A DNA stretch of 22,507 bases from Candidatus Eiseniibacteriota bacterium (GTDB lineage Bacteria > JAFGKV01). The stretch is from contig JALOPK010000046.1 in the NCBI GenBank assembly GCA_025453925.1, positions 1 to 22,507 on the forward strand, read 5' to 3'. Shown here piece after piece: positions 15,694 through 21,818 of this stretch (its first letter is position 1; each line of letters starts with the position of its first letter). Below the pieces are notes generated by a model. That model did not search any database, was not told where the DNA came from, and saw only the letters and a list, made by a program, of their open reading frames with translations. Position numbers and translations under genes: made by a program.

Positions 15694-16859
15694 CCAACCC
15701 GCTTCGTCCCAGCCCGCTTGTCTCGCACCTGCGCCGGCATGAATCGCTGACTGCCGGTTCCACCGAGTTGGTCCTGGCGGGCACCACAGGCATGTGCAGG
15801 GGTGTCAAACGGGCGCTGGGCATGGTCGCCAAGGCCCGGGAAGGCCTGTCTGATGGTCGACGCGTTCTGCTTCTGCACGAGATCATCCACAACCCGACAG
15901 TGGGGCGATGGTTGCGCGCGGGAGGCATTGAGACGCTTGATACTGAAGCCGATGAGTGGTGGGCGGCGCTCTCTGCGGCCGACACGGTCATCATTCCCGC
16001 GTTCGGGGCCACGGTCAACGATGAACGGCTGCTTCGTGCTGCCGGCGTCAAGGTCATTGACACCACCTGCCCCAGCGTCCGAGGGGTGTGGTCAAGGGTG
16101 TCGGCATACGCCCAGGCCGGGTTCACCACTGTGCTCCACGGAAGACCTGACCACCCCGAGACGCGGGCGACGCTCTCACGGGCGATCGCCGCCGGAGGGC
16201 ACTACCTCGTGGTGCGGGAGGCAGCCGACGCGCGAGAAGTGGCCGAGGTAATAGGCGGTGCGGAAAACGGCGGCGTGGTCAGGCTGGGGGAGGGGGTCCT
16301 GAGCCCCGGATTCGAGTCGGCCCGGGATCTGACCCGCATAGGTCTCGTCAACCAAACCACCATGCTGGCGGACGAGTCGCGGGAGATCGCCGCTGTGCTT
16401 GGTGATGCATTGATCCGGCGGTACGGAGACCGGGAACTGGAGTCTCGGTTTCGCACTTTTGGAACAATCTGCCGGGCAACCCAGGAACGGCAGGATGCCA
16501 TCCGGCGGCTGACCAATCGGGCCCTGGACCTGCTCTTCGTAGTCGGAGGCCACGCCAGCAGCAACACACGCCATCTGGCCGAACTGGGAGGCCGTTCCGT
16601 GCGAACCTACCACGTGGAGGGGCCGCAGGCCCTGCAAAGCCTGACCGCCCTGCGGCACCAATCCTTGGGCACTCGTACGGCAGCCATCGATGACATTGCC
16701 TGGCTCGCGGACCTGCCGCACCGAGTTGTCGGCTTCGCGGGAGGCGCATCAACCCCCGACGCCGAGGTGGGGGAAACTATGGTCCGGCTTCTCCTGCTGT
16801 TGGGGGAGCCGTGCCCACCAGTCGCGGAGGCGGAACGGATCCTTGCGGCGCATGGGTAG
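15690..16859 (+). CDS. ispH: 4-hydroxy-3-methylbut-2-enyl diphosphate reductase, plant/cyanobacterial type
   Basis: Last enzyme of the MEP isoprenoid pathway, reducing HMBPP to IPP and DMAPP with a 4Fe-4S cluster, in the cytoplasm. The cluster cysteines are C36 (GMCRGVKRAL), C127 (DTTCPSVRGVW) and C261 (CRATQERQDA); HEIIHNPTV (63-71) and HGRPDHPETRAT (150-161) are substrate-site motifs. HEIIHNPTV, TQERQDA, SSNTRHLAEL and GGASTPD, together with the 389-residue length, match the longer IspH of plants and cyanobacteria rather than the roughly 316-residue E. coli form. The GTG at 15690 shares GTGA with the previous stop; an in-frame GTG at 15660 is the alternative. It ends the plus-strand run and its last 83 nt overlap a convergent small gene. 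Confidence 0.93.
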   Translation: MTNPLRPSPLVSHLRRHESLTAGSTELVLAGTTGMCRGVKRALGMVAKAREGLSDGRRVLLLHEIIHNPTVGRWLRAGGIETLDTEADEWWAALSAADTVIIPAFGATVNDERLLRAAGVKVIDTTCPSVRGVWSRVSAYAQAGFTTVLHGRPDHPETRATLSRAIAAGGHYLVVREAADAREVAEVIGGAENGGVVRLGEGVLSPGFESARDLTRIGLVNQTTMLADESREIAAVLGDALIRRYGDRELESRFRTFGTICRATQERQDAIRRLTNRALDLLFVVGGHASSNTRHLAELGGRSVRTYHVEGPQALQSLTALRHQSLGTRTAAIDDIAWLADLPHRVVGFAGGASTPDAEVGETMVRLLLLLGEPCPPVAEAERILAAHG

Positions 16860-17145
16860 ACAGACGAAACACCGTCCACGATGAGAACACATATGGACTG
16901 AGCACGGCCCACAGCACGAAGGCGGCCGCGGTCGGGCACAGACGCCGCGCGACGGCGTAGGCTCCCACAGGTACTAGGACTGTCAGATAGGCGCAGGCGG
17001 CCGCGGCAAGCCGGAACCGCCCCGCATCCACTGTCGATTCTGCTCCGCACGGGCCACACCGATAGGCTTCCCGGGGCTTCAGCTGCAGGACCTTCCCTAC
17101 CTGTATGGTGCGACCGCAGGCAGGGCAGTGAGCCACAAGACTCAC
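16777..17145 (-). CDS. Small zinc-ribbon membrane protein, function unknown
   Basis: A 122-residue protein with an N-terminal zinc ribbon (CPAC at 7-10 and CGPC at 30-33) followed by two hydrophobic segments at about 46-67 and 70-94, then a Pro/Gly-rich tail. This layout, a metal-binding head on a two-helix membrane anchor, is common among uncharacterised bacterial proteins and gives no specific function. The GTG start at 17145 shares GTGA with the stop of the SH3 gene upstream, which supports both the start and an operon link; the frame is open further upstream but that part lies inside the SH3 gene. The 3' 83 nt overlap the end of ispH on the other strand. The tail may be non-conserved. Confidence 0.6.
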   Translation of the reverse strand: MSLVAHCPACGRTIQVGKVLQLKPREAYRCGPCGAESTVDAGRFRLAAAACAYLTVLVPVGAYAVARRLCPTAAAFVLWAVLSPYVFSSWTVFRLSTHAPQGSVPPPRLVGTAPPTAGEAGP

Positions 17146-17477
17146 CCTTCGAGGTAGATGGAGCGCATCCATCCCAGGGCGCCAGTGGCGGGCACCTGCA
17201 CCTGATACCACTCGCCGTCACGGCCGAAGGTCTTGAGCGTGGTCCCGACCGGCACCTTGGCTATCACGGCGCTCTGATCGTCGGCAAAGAGCCGGATGTT
17301 TGCATAGCTTCGCCCCTTCCTGGCCGCCACGGTGATGGTCGCCGCTTTGGGTGCGGTCTGGGGTGGAGTCGCCATGGTTGAGTCGGCCGTTGGCGCAGGC
17401 TCAGACTGCCGTTCCACCGGGACCGGTCGCGTACAGCACACGACGGCCGCGAGAACGAACACATACCTGCTTGGCAC
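17142..17477 (-). CDS. Small exported SH3-domain protein, possible lipoprotein
   Basis: A 111-residue protein. The N-terminus RYVFVLAAVVCC is a signal sequence ending in cysteines, so a lipoprotein is possible though the lipobox is not canonical. A Pro/Ala/Thr-rich linker follows (about 20-48), then a bacterial SH3 (SH3b) domain at about 52-110, with ANIRLFADDQSAVIAKVPVG, GEWYQVQV and GALGWMRSIYLE matching the usual RxxPSxxSxVIxxLxxG...WxKV...GWV...YL pattern. Such domains usually bind cell-wall peptides or other periplasmic proteins. The GTG at 17477 has AGAGG 5 nt upstream; a second GTG at 17483 is possible. It lies 58 nt downstream of the kamA-type gene and overlaps the zinc-ribbon gene, so it may be the end of that operon. 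Confidence 0.72.
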   Translation of the reverse strand: MPSRYVFVLAAVVCCTRPVPVERQSEPAPTADSTMATPPQTAPKAATITVAARKGRSYANIRLFADDQSAVIAKVPVGTTLKTFGRDGEWYQVQVPATGALGWMRSIYLEG

Positions 17478-17535
17478 GGTCACCTCTCTCAGTCCCGGGA
17501 GTCTGCTGCATCGGCCGGGGTGGCCCGGGATCTGC

Positions 17536-18660
17536 TCAGCCGATTGCCGCGAGCGGTTCGAACTCCTCGACGAGGGCCGGCACGCCGGCGAATTCCTCGT
17601 ACACAGATCCCATTTCCGCGGCGCGGTCATTGTAGAGATGGAGATGACCGCGGAAATTGCGCAGAATCACCTGTCGGCCTTCCCTGCGGACATACTCTTC
17701 GGGCAGGATGGGGATCTTTCCGCCACCCCCCGGGGAGTCAATCACGAAGTGCGGAACGGCCATGCCCGATGTGTGGCCGCGCAGCCCGCGGATCACGTTG
17801 AGGCCCGTCTCGATTGGCGTGCAGAAATGTGCGGTCCCATCCACCAGGTCGGCCTGGAACATGTAGTAGGGCTTCACGCGGGCCGCCAGCAGCCTGCGGT
17901 TCAGTTCCAAGAACACCGCGGGGTCGTCATTCACCCCGCGCAGAAGCACCGACTGATTGCCCAGTGGTATGCCCGCGTCGGCCAGCCGGGCCAACGCTCG
18001 AACCGCCTCGGGGGTGAGCTCGCGGGGATGTTCGAAGTGAGTGTTCACGTAGAGCGGGTGATACTTCCGCAGCGTGTTCACCAGACGCGGCGTGATCCTC
18101 TGGGGCAAGGTGCAGGGAGCCCGGGTTCCCACGCGGATGACCTCCACGTGGGGGATTCGGCGCAGCCCGCTGAGGATGCTGTCTATGAGGCCGTCGGACA
18201 GCATGAGCGGGTCACCGCCCGAGACCACCACGTCACGGATCTCCGGCGTCCGCTCGATGTACGCCAACCCTTCCCGGCGCATCTCCTCGGAGACGCTCCA
18301 GTCCGTCCCGACCTTCCGTTTCCTGGTGCAGAACCGGCAGTACATGGCACACTGGGTCGAGACCAGGAACAGGGCACGGTCAGGGTACCGATGCACGACG
18401 CATGGCACCGGGCTCATGCTCTCCTCCGCCAAGGGGTCAGACACCAGTCCGAACGAATCCAGCTCGGCGGGATCAGGGATACATTGTTTCGCGATCGGAT
18501 CACTCAACTGCCGGATCAGATCCAAGTAGTACGGGGTCACACACATCGGGTACACCTCGGCGACGCGCTCCATCGCCTCCACATCAATCCCAGGAAAGCG
18601 TCTGCTCAACTGGGCCGGCGTGCGGATTGCCGAGGCAAGGAACTCCTGCCAGAGTTCCAT
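17536..18660 (-). CDS. kamA: Lysine 2,3-aminomutase (KamA family, PLP-dependent radical SAM)
   Basis: This enzyme family moves the alpha-amino group of an amino acid to the beta carbon using SAM, a 4Fe-4S cluster and PLP; here the likely product is L-beta-lysine. The 374 residues have CAMYCRFC (C104, C108, C111), TRKRKVG just after it, VVVSGGDPLMLSD (144-156), TRAPCTLPQRIT (179-190), and the PLP lysine K315 in PGGGGKIP. Both acidic residues that bind the lysine side chain in the clostridial enzyme have counterparts: D271 (FQADLVDGT) and D308 (VIDSPGGGG). This favours lysine over glutamate as substrate, and separates it from EpmB only weakly. It is shorter at the C-terminus than clostridial KamA (about 416). 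A GGAGG site 4 nt upstream supports the ATG at 18660. It is downstream of two ATP-grasp genes and a GNAT gene in one operon. Confidence 0.9.
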   Translation of the reverse strand: MELWQEFLASAIRTPAQLSRRFPGIDVEAMERVAEVYPMCVTPYYLDLIRQLSDPIAKQCIPDPAELDSFGLVSDPLAEESMSPVPCVVHRYPDRALFLVSTQCAMYCRFCTRKRKVGTDWSVSEEMRREGLAYIERTPEIRDVVVSGGDPLMLSDGLIDSILSGLRRIPHVEVIRVGTRAPCTLPQRITPRLVNTLRKYHPLYVNTHFEHPRELTPEAVRALARLADAGIPLGNQSVLLRGVNDDPAVFLELNRRLLAARVKPYYMFQADLVDGTAHFCTPIETGLNVIRGLRGHTSGMAVPHFVIDSPGGGGKIPILPEEYVRREGRQVILRNFRGHLHLYNDRAAEMGSVYEEFAGVPALVEEFEPLAAIG

Positions 18661-18685
18661 CGTTCCTCCACTCCCTCCTTACCCT

Positions 18686-19177
18686 CTAGCTCCGCCAGAG
18701 GGTCTTGACGAAGACCACCTTTGCATCTCCCGGCTTGTAGAAGTCGGGAATCCGGGCTTCTTCCCGGAAACCTGTTCGTAGATAGAATGAGCGGGCTGGT
18801 GCGTAGGGTTCGGTGCCCGACGTCTCCGCGATAAGCAACCGCCCCTCACGGGAAACCACATCCAGCTCAACCTCGCGGAGCAGTGCCGCGGCCACACCGC
18901 GCCGCCCGAGAGCCGGCGACACCGCGATCCAATAGAGGTCGAAGGTTCCTTCGGTGCAGGGGGTCGGACCCCAGCAGGCGTAGCCCGCTACGCGCCCCCC
19001 GACCCTGGCCACGCAGGCGAAATAGCCTGAGGCATCGCCATCCTGGGCGACTGTCTCCAACAGCTCGCGTGCCACGCCCACCTCGCAGGGGCGAAACACG
19101 CCGGTTGCCTCGACGACTGCGACGACACCGTCGACATCATCCATGTGCAACGGGGCGATCACAACGGTCTCTTCCAT
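18686..19177 (-). CDS. GNAT-family N-acetyltransferase
   Basis: A 163-residue GNAT enzyme, transferring an acetyl group from acetyl-CoA to an amine. The acetyl-CoA binding motif is seen as IAVSPALGRRGVAAALLREVE (about 88-108), preceded by the VGGRVAGYACWGP strand pair and followed by FYLRTGF and a C-terminal VVFVKTL strand. It covers a complete minimal GNAT fold. In the known abl pathway an acetyltransferase (AblB) acetylates beta-lysine made by AblA/KamA; this protein is shorter than archaeal AblB, so equivalence is not established, but its position next to kamA makes beta-lysine or a beta-lysine peptide a good substrate candidate. The ATG at 19177 has GGAG 5 nt upstream and overlaps the ATP-grasp gene by 19 nt; a GTG at 19162 (GTGA overlap) is an alternative start. 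Confidence 0.86.
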   Translation of the reverse strand: MEETVVIAPLHMDDVDGVVAVVEATGVFRPCEVGVARELLETVAQDGDASGYFACVARVGGRVAGYACWGPTPCTEGTFDLYWIAVSPALGRRGVAAALLREVELDVVSREGRLLIAETSGTEPYAPARSFYLRTGFREEARIPDFYKPGDAKVVFVKTLWRS

Positions 19178-20160
19178 GCCGTCTCCATCATATTGTTGAC
19201 AAGCCTTTCGTAGGTGAATCCCGCCTCTGCGGCCGCCAGGGCGAGACCCGCGACACGTGAGATATCAGGATTCGGGTTCACGTCGATCACATATGCCGTG
19301 CCGTCGCCGTCCAGCCTGATGTCGATTCGGGCGTAGTCCCGGCATCCGAAGGCGCGATAGGTCGCCAAAGACAACGAAGCCAGAGTGGTCCCCAGTCGCT
19401 CGTCCACCGAGGCCGGGCATCGCGGAATCGTCCGCAGGTCGTCGCGGCTTCCCACATGCCACTTGGCATCATGCGACAGCACCCGATACTCCCCCGCGCC
19501 GTATCCCTCGAACACGATTTCAGCCGCCGGTAGCACACGGGTGCCGGACCCCTCGCCCACCACCGACATATTGAACTCCCTGCCGGGAAGGTAGCGCTCG
19601 ACCAGTGCCGGCTGACGATACGTCTCGACCACCCAGCTGACTCGTTCGCGCAATTCCTCGACGTTGCGCACCACCGACTCGATGGTGATTCCCATGCTAC
19701 CGTCTTCTCCCACGGGTTTGACGATGCAGGGAAATGGGAGTGTGCGCGGGACATCGGCCAGCGAGGCTGTCTGAAACACCCACCCTTCCAGCGTCGGAAC
19801 ACCTGCGGCGCGAAGGATCGCCGTGGCGACCCGCTTGTCGAGGGCCCAACTGAGCGTCGTCGCGGTATTGCCGGTGAACCTGATCCCATGAATCTCCAGG
19901 AGGCCGGCCAACAGCGGCTCCCACTGCGAGTGTCCGTCGAGGCCCTCACACAGGTTGAACACTACCGTTCCGGCTCTCCGCTCCGCCAGTCCGCCGAGGG
20001 TGGAAAGGAGGGACCCGGATGACATGCTCCGCGACTCCACAGACTTCCCGCAGGATTCCAGCGCAGCGACTACGTCTTCCACTTCGGAAACGACTCCCGC
20101 CTCCGAGGGTTCGTGCTCCCGCATCGGCTCATTGAACAGCACCACCACCGCGGGTTTCAC
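19159..20160 (-). CDS. ATP-grasp ligase, D-Ala-D-Ala ligase-like, second of pair
   Basis: A 333-residue ATP-grasp enzyme of the carboxylate-amine ligase type, forming an amide bond via an acyl phosphate. Order: N-terminal domain with VVFNLCEGLDG (67-77), FTGNTATTLSWALDK (95-109), central ATP domain with CIVKPVGEDGSMGI (145-158; Lys and glycine-rich loop), ALVERYLPGREFNMSVVG (185-202), and the metal site YARIDIRL (276-283) with VIDVNPNPD (291-299). Where D-Ala-D-Ala ligases usually have HG after the N-terminal strand this has EG, and where they have E-x-N it has D-x-N. It is therefore unlikely to be the housekeeping Ddl. The GTG at 20160 shares GTGA with the upstream ATP-grasp stop; an ATG at 20184 is the alternative. 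The two ATP-grasp proteins are related but clearly diverged. Confidence 0.86.
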   Translation of the reverse strand: MKPAVVVLFNEPMREHEPSEAGVVSEVEDVVAALESCGKSVESRSMSSGSLLSTLGGLAERRAGTVVFNLCEGLDGHSQWEPLLAGLLEIHGIRFTGNTATTLSWALDKRVATAILRAAGVPTLEGWVFQTASLADVPRTLPFPCIVKPVGEDGSMGITIESVVRNVEELRERVSWVVETYRQPALVERYLPGREFNMSVVGEGSGTRVLPAAEIVFEGYGAGEYRVLSHDAKWHVGSRDDLRTIPRCPASVDERLGTTLASLSLATYRAFGCRDYARIDIRLDGDGTAYVIDVNPNPDISRVAGLALAAAEAGFTYERLVNNMMETAWKRPL

Positions 20161-21242
20161 GACGAGAGCCCCCAGCGACGGCATGCCGCAGATGCGACGC
20201 CCAGAATCACGTCGGCGTAATCCATGCCGGCAGCCCGTGCCGCCTTCGGGAAGCAGGAGTGGGCATCCGGGTCCGGCAGCATGCCCGGCAAGGGGTTCAC
20301 CTCGATGACATGAAGGAGACCGGCCCCATCCATCCGGAGATCGATGCGTGCCCAGTCGCGGATGCGCAGGGTCTCGACCGTCCCTCTAATGGTACGCTCG
20401 AGCTTCTCCTGGTCGCTCGGAGCGAGTGTGGCGGGGCACTCGAACACCTCAAGAGGCGCTTCAGGCCGGTCCCAAAGCCACTTCGCCTCCCAAGAGTAGA
20501 TCGGAGAGGAACCGGCGGGAAGGCGATCGAAGCGAAGTTCGACGGGCGGCAGGATGCGAAGACCGGGGCTGTTTCCCATCACGGCCACGGTGAACTCCCG
20601 GCCGGGGAGGAACTCCTCGACGAGAACCGGCTGCGCATAGTCCCGCAGGAGCCGTGCGACGTGCTCGCGGAGGACGCCGAACGACTCCACGACCTGATCG
20701 TCTCGGATGCCTTTGCTGGAGCCTTCGTGCAAGGGTTTCACGATGGCAGGGAACGCCACCGCAATGGACGGGGTGAGGCCGTTGAGATCGGTGATGATGA
20801 CGTGGCGCGGGGTGGGTACGCCATACGACCGCAGGATGGCGTTCGCCCATCCCTTGTGCAGGCAGACCGCCAGTGTGAGTCCATCTGATCCCGTGTAGGG
20901 AATGCGCAGCATGTCGAGCACCGCCGGGACCTGTGCCTCCCGGGCGGGCCCCCACATGCCCTCTGCGACATTGAACACGAGATCCGGTTTCCAGCGGAGA
21001 ACGCGTGGGGCGAATCGGGAATTGGCCTCGATGAGCGCGACCTCGTACTGGCGAGACAGCGCATCGGCCATCGCGAGTATCGTGGGCGCATCGTCCCATT
21101 CGGCATAGACGTCGTCATGACCGCCTATGCCGTCGGCGGGCGGCGGAGGCTCCTCCTCTTCGTCGGGAACAAGCTCGGGCCGGATGGCGAATATGTCGCC
21201 TCTTGCCGCAGGCTTAGCGTTGTAGGCCAGCGCAACACGCAC
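20157..21242 (-). CDS. ATP-grasp ligase, D-Ala-D-Ala ligase-like, first of pair
   Basis: A 361-residue ATP-grasp ligase related to D-Ala-D-Ala ligase. The N-terminal domain starts RVALAYNAKPA and carries an acidic/Pro loop (PDEEEEPPPP, 26-35) not expected in Ddl, then LVFNVAEGMWGPAREAQ (88-104) and IPYTGSDGLTLAVCLHK (114-130). The ATP-binding lysine and loop are AIVKPLHEGSSKGI (166-179), followed by VLVEEFLPGREFTVAVMG (206-223) and the metal ligands in DWARIDLRM (296-304) and VIEVNPLPGM (312-321). As in its partner the usual HG of Ddl is replaced by EG. The GTG at 21242 has GGAG 8 nt upstream and begins exactly at the first core strand; the frame is open further upstream without conserved sequence. 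It is the first gene of the operon and lies about 120 nt downstream of a strong promoter. Confidence 0.87.
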   Translation of the reverse strand: MRVALAYNAKPAARGDIFAIRPELVPDEEEEPPPPADGIGGHDDVYAEWDDAPTILAMADALSRQYEVALIEANSRFAPRVLRWKPDLVFNVAEGMWGPAREAQVPAVLDMLRIPYTGSDGLTLAVCLHKGWANAILRSYGVPTPRHVIITDLNGLTPSIAVAFPAIVKPLHEGSSKGIRDDQVVESFGVLREHVARLLRDYAQPVLVEEFLPGREFTVAVMGNSPGLRILPPVELRFDRLPAGSSPIYSWEAKWLWDRPEAPLEVFECPATLAPSDQEKLERTIRGTVETLRIRDWARIDLRMDGAGLLHVIEVNPLPGMLPDPDAHSCFPKAARAAGMDYADVILGVASAACRRWGLSS

Positions 21243-21339
21243 AGAAGAGTCTCCGTCTTCTTGAGCAGGACGGCAGTCTGAGGGGCCGCGGAGACTCTTC
21301 ACCCTGGTTGTAGGGCAGATGCGGCTCTCGCAACGCCAT
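21214..21339 (-). CDS. Possible 41-residue leader ORF upstream of the ATP-grasp operon
   Basis: An ATG at 21339, directly preceded by GAGGAGGAG, opens a 41-codon frame that ends 29 nt inside the first ATP-grasp gene. The product is Arg/Cys-rich and includes four adjacent arginine codons (AGA AGA CGG AGA), with AGA unusual in such GC-rich DNA. It lies just downstream of the predicted promoter, so it would be transcribed. It could be a leader peptide affecting translation of the first gene, or a chance frame. No homology is recognised; low confidence. Confidence 0.2.
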   Translation of the reverse strand: MALREPHLPYNQGEESPRPLRLPSCSRRRRLFCACCAGLQR

Positions 21340-21361
21340 CTCCTCCTCATTAATGGGCACC

Positions 21362-21389
21362 ATTTTAACACCTTTTCCCCAGATGTCAA
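21362..21389 (-). promoter_or_regulatory. Strong sigma70-type promoter for the ATP-grasp/KamA operon
   Basis: Read on the minus strand, a perfect -35 TTGACA (21389-21384) is followed after 16 nt by TAAAAT (21367-21362), a 5/6 match to the -10 consensus. Transcription would start near 21355, leaving a leader of roughly 110 nt before the first ATP-grasp start codon. It is the best promoter match seen in the window. Confidence 0.6.
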
Positions 21390-21667
21390 TAGGCTTGGCA
21401 TATGGTGTCATGCCCCAGGATCGACTCGAATCTGAGGCAACCGACAGTTGAATGACTCAAAAGGACTTCAAATCACTTCCTTCGAATGCTTCTCGGCATA
21501 TTCAGTGAGACATCATTATGACCAAGATGAATGATGTGATGAGAATGGAGATGGATATCTCAAGAGATGTAATGCATACTTGTCAAAGCACTCCCGAGTG
21601 TGTCATATGGCGAGCGTCCCGTCCACAAGAAAAGGCCATTCCATCTCTGGTGGTACCATCAAAGGCA

Positions 21668-21695
21668 TTGACAAAGGCGGATCACCGAATGGAAT
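21668..21695 (+). promoter_or_regulatory. Candidate promoter for the sugar isomerase-like gene
   Basis: A perfect TTGACA (21668-21673) is followed after 16 nt by TGGAAT (21690-21695), a 4/6 match to the -10 consensus. The downstream leader would be about 115 nt and would include the hairpin at 21723-21749. The weak -10 keeps this tentative. Confidence 0.3.
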
Positions 21696-21722
21696 TCCAC
21701 GATCCATCCGCATGAATGCGCA

Positions 21723-21749
21723 GCCCTGGTGACCTCGGCCCACCAGGGC
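21723..21749 (+). promoter_or_regulatory. Perfect 9 bp hairpin in the leader of the right-edge gene
   Basis: GCCCTGGTG (21723-21731) pairs exactly with CACCAGGGC (21741-21749) around a 9 nt loop. It is not followed by a T run, so it is not a classical terminator. It lies 70 nt upstream of the next start codon and could be an operator or a leader RNA structure. Confidence 0.4.
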
Positions 21750-21818
21750 CCCCGGTCATGGGTGGACGGGTCCGGGTTGGAGTGGGTAGGGCCGGCCGGC
21801 TCTCGACCAGGAGATCTC

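Larger units (their letters stand above)
21243..21818. other. Divergent intergenic region with AT-richer core
   Basis: This 576 bp stretch separates the minus-strand ATP-grasp operon from the plus-strand sugar isomerase-like gene. About 21410-21715 is visibly lower in GC than the flanking genes. It holds the minus-strand promoter (21362-21389), a plus-strand TTGACA at 21668-21673, and a 9 bp hairpin (21723-21749). A 65-codon frame at 21518-21715 and others are present, but none has convincing coding signs. Confidence 0.55.

Noticed and set aside
17536-18660. Reading the KamA-type enzyme as EpmB (elongation factor P modification)
   Set aside because: No efp or epmA is nearby and the neighbours are ATP-grasp and GNAT genes; both lysine-binding acidic residues fit free-lysine aminomutase. 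Not fully excluded.
17332-18708. 458-codon plus-strand open frame opposite the kamA-type gene
   Set aside because: It is antisense to a gene with clear radical SAM and PLP motifs; its low-complexity His/Arg-rich product is typical of a GC-rich shadow frame.
19159-21242. Calling either ATP-grasp gene the cell-wall D-Ala-D-Ala ligase (ddl)
   Set aside because: The HG motif is replaced by EG in both, the second has D-x-N at the metal site, and no mur genes are nearby.
21518-21715. 65-codon plus-strand frame in the lower-GC island
   Set aside because: Met-rich start with no clear ribosome binding site, no recognisable domain, and it covers the putative promoter of the next gene.
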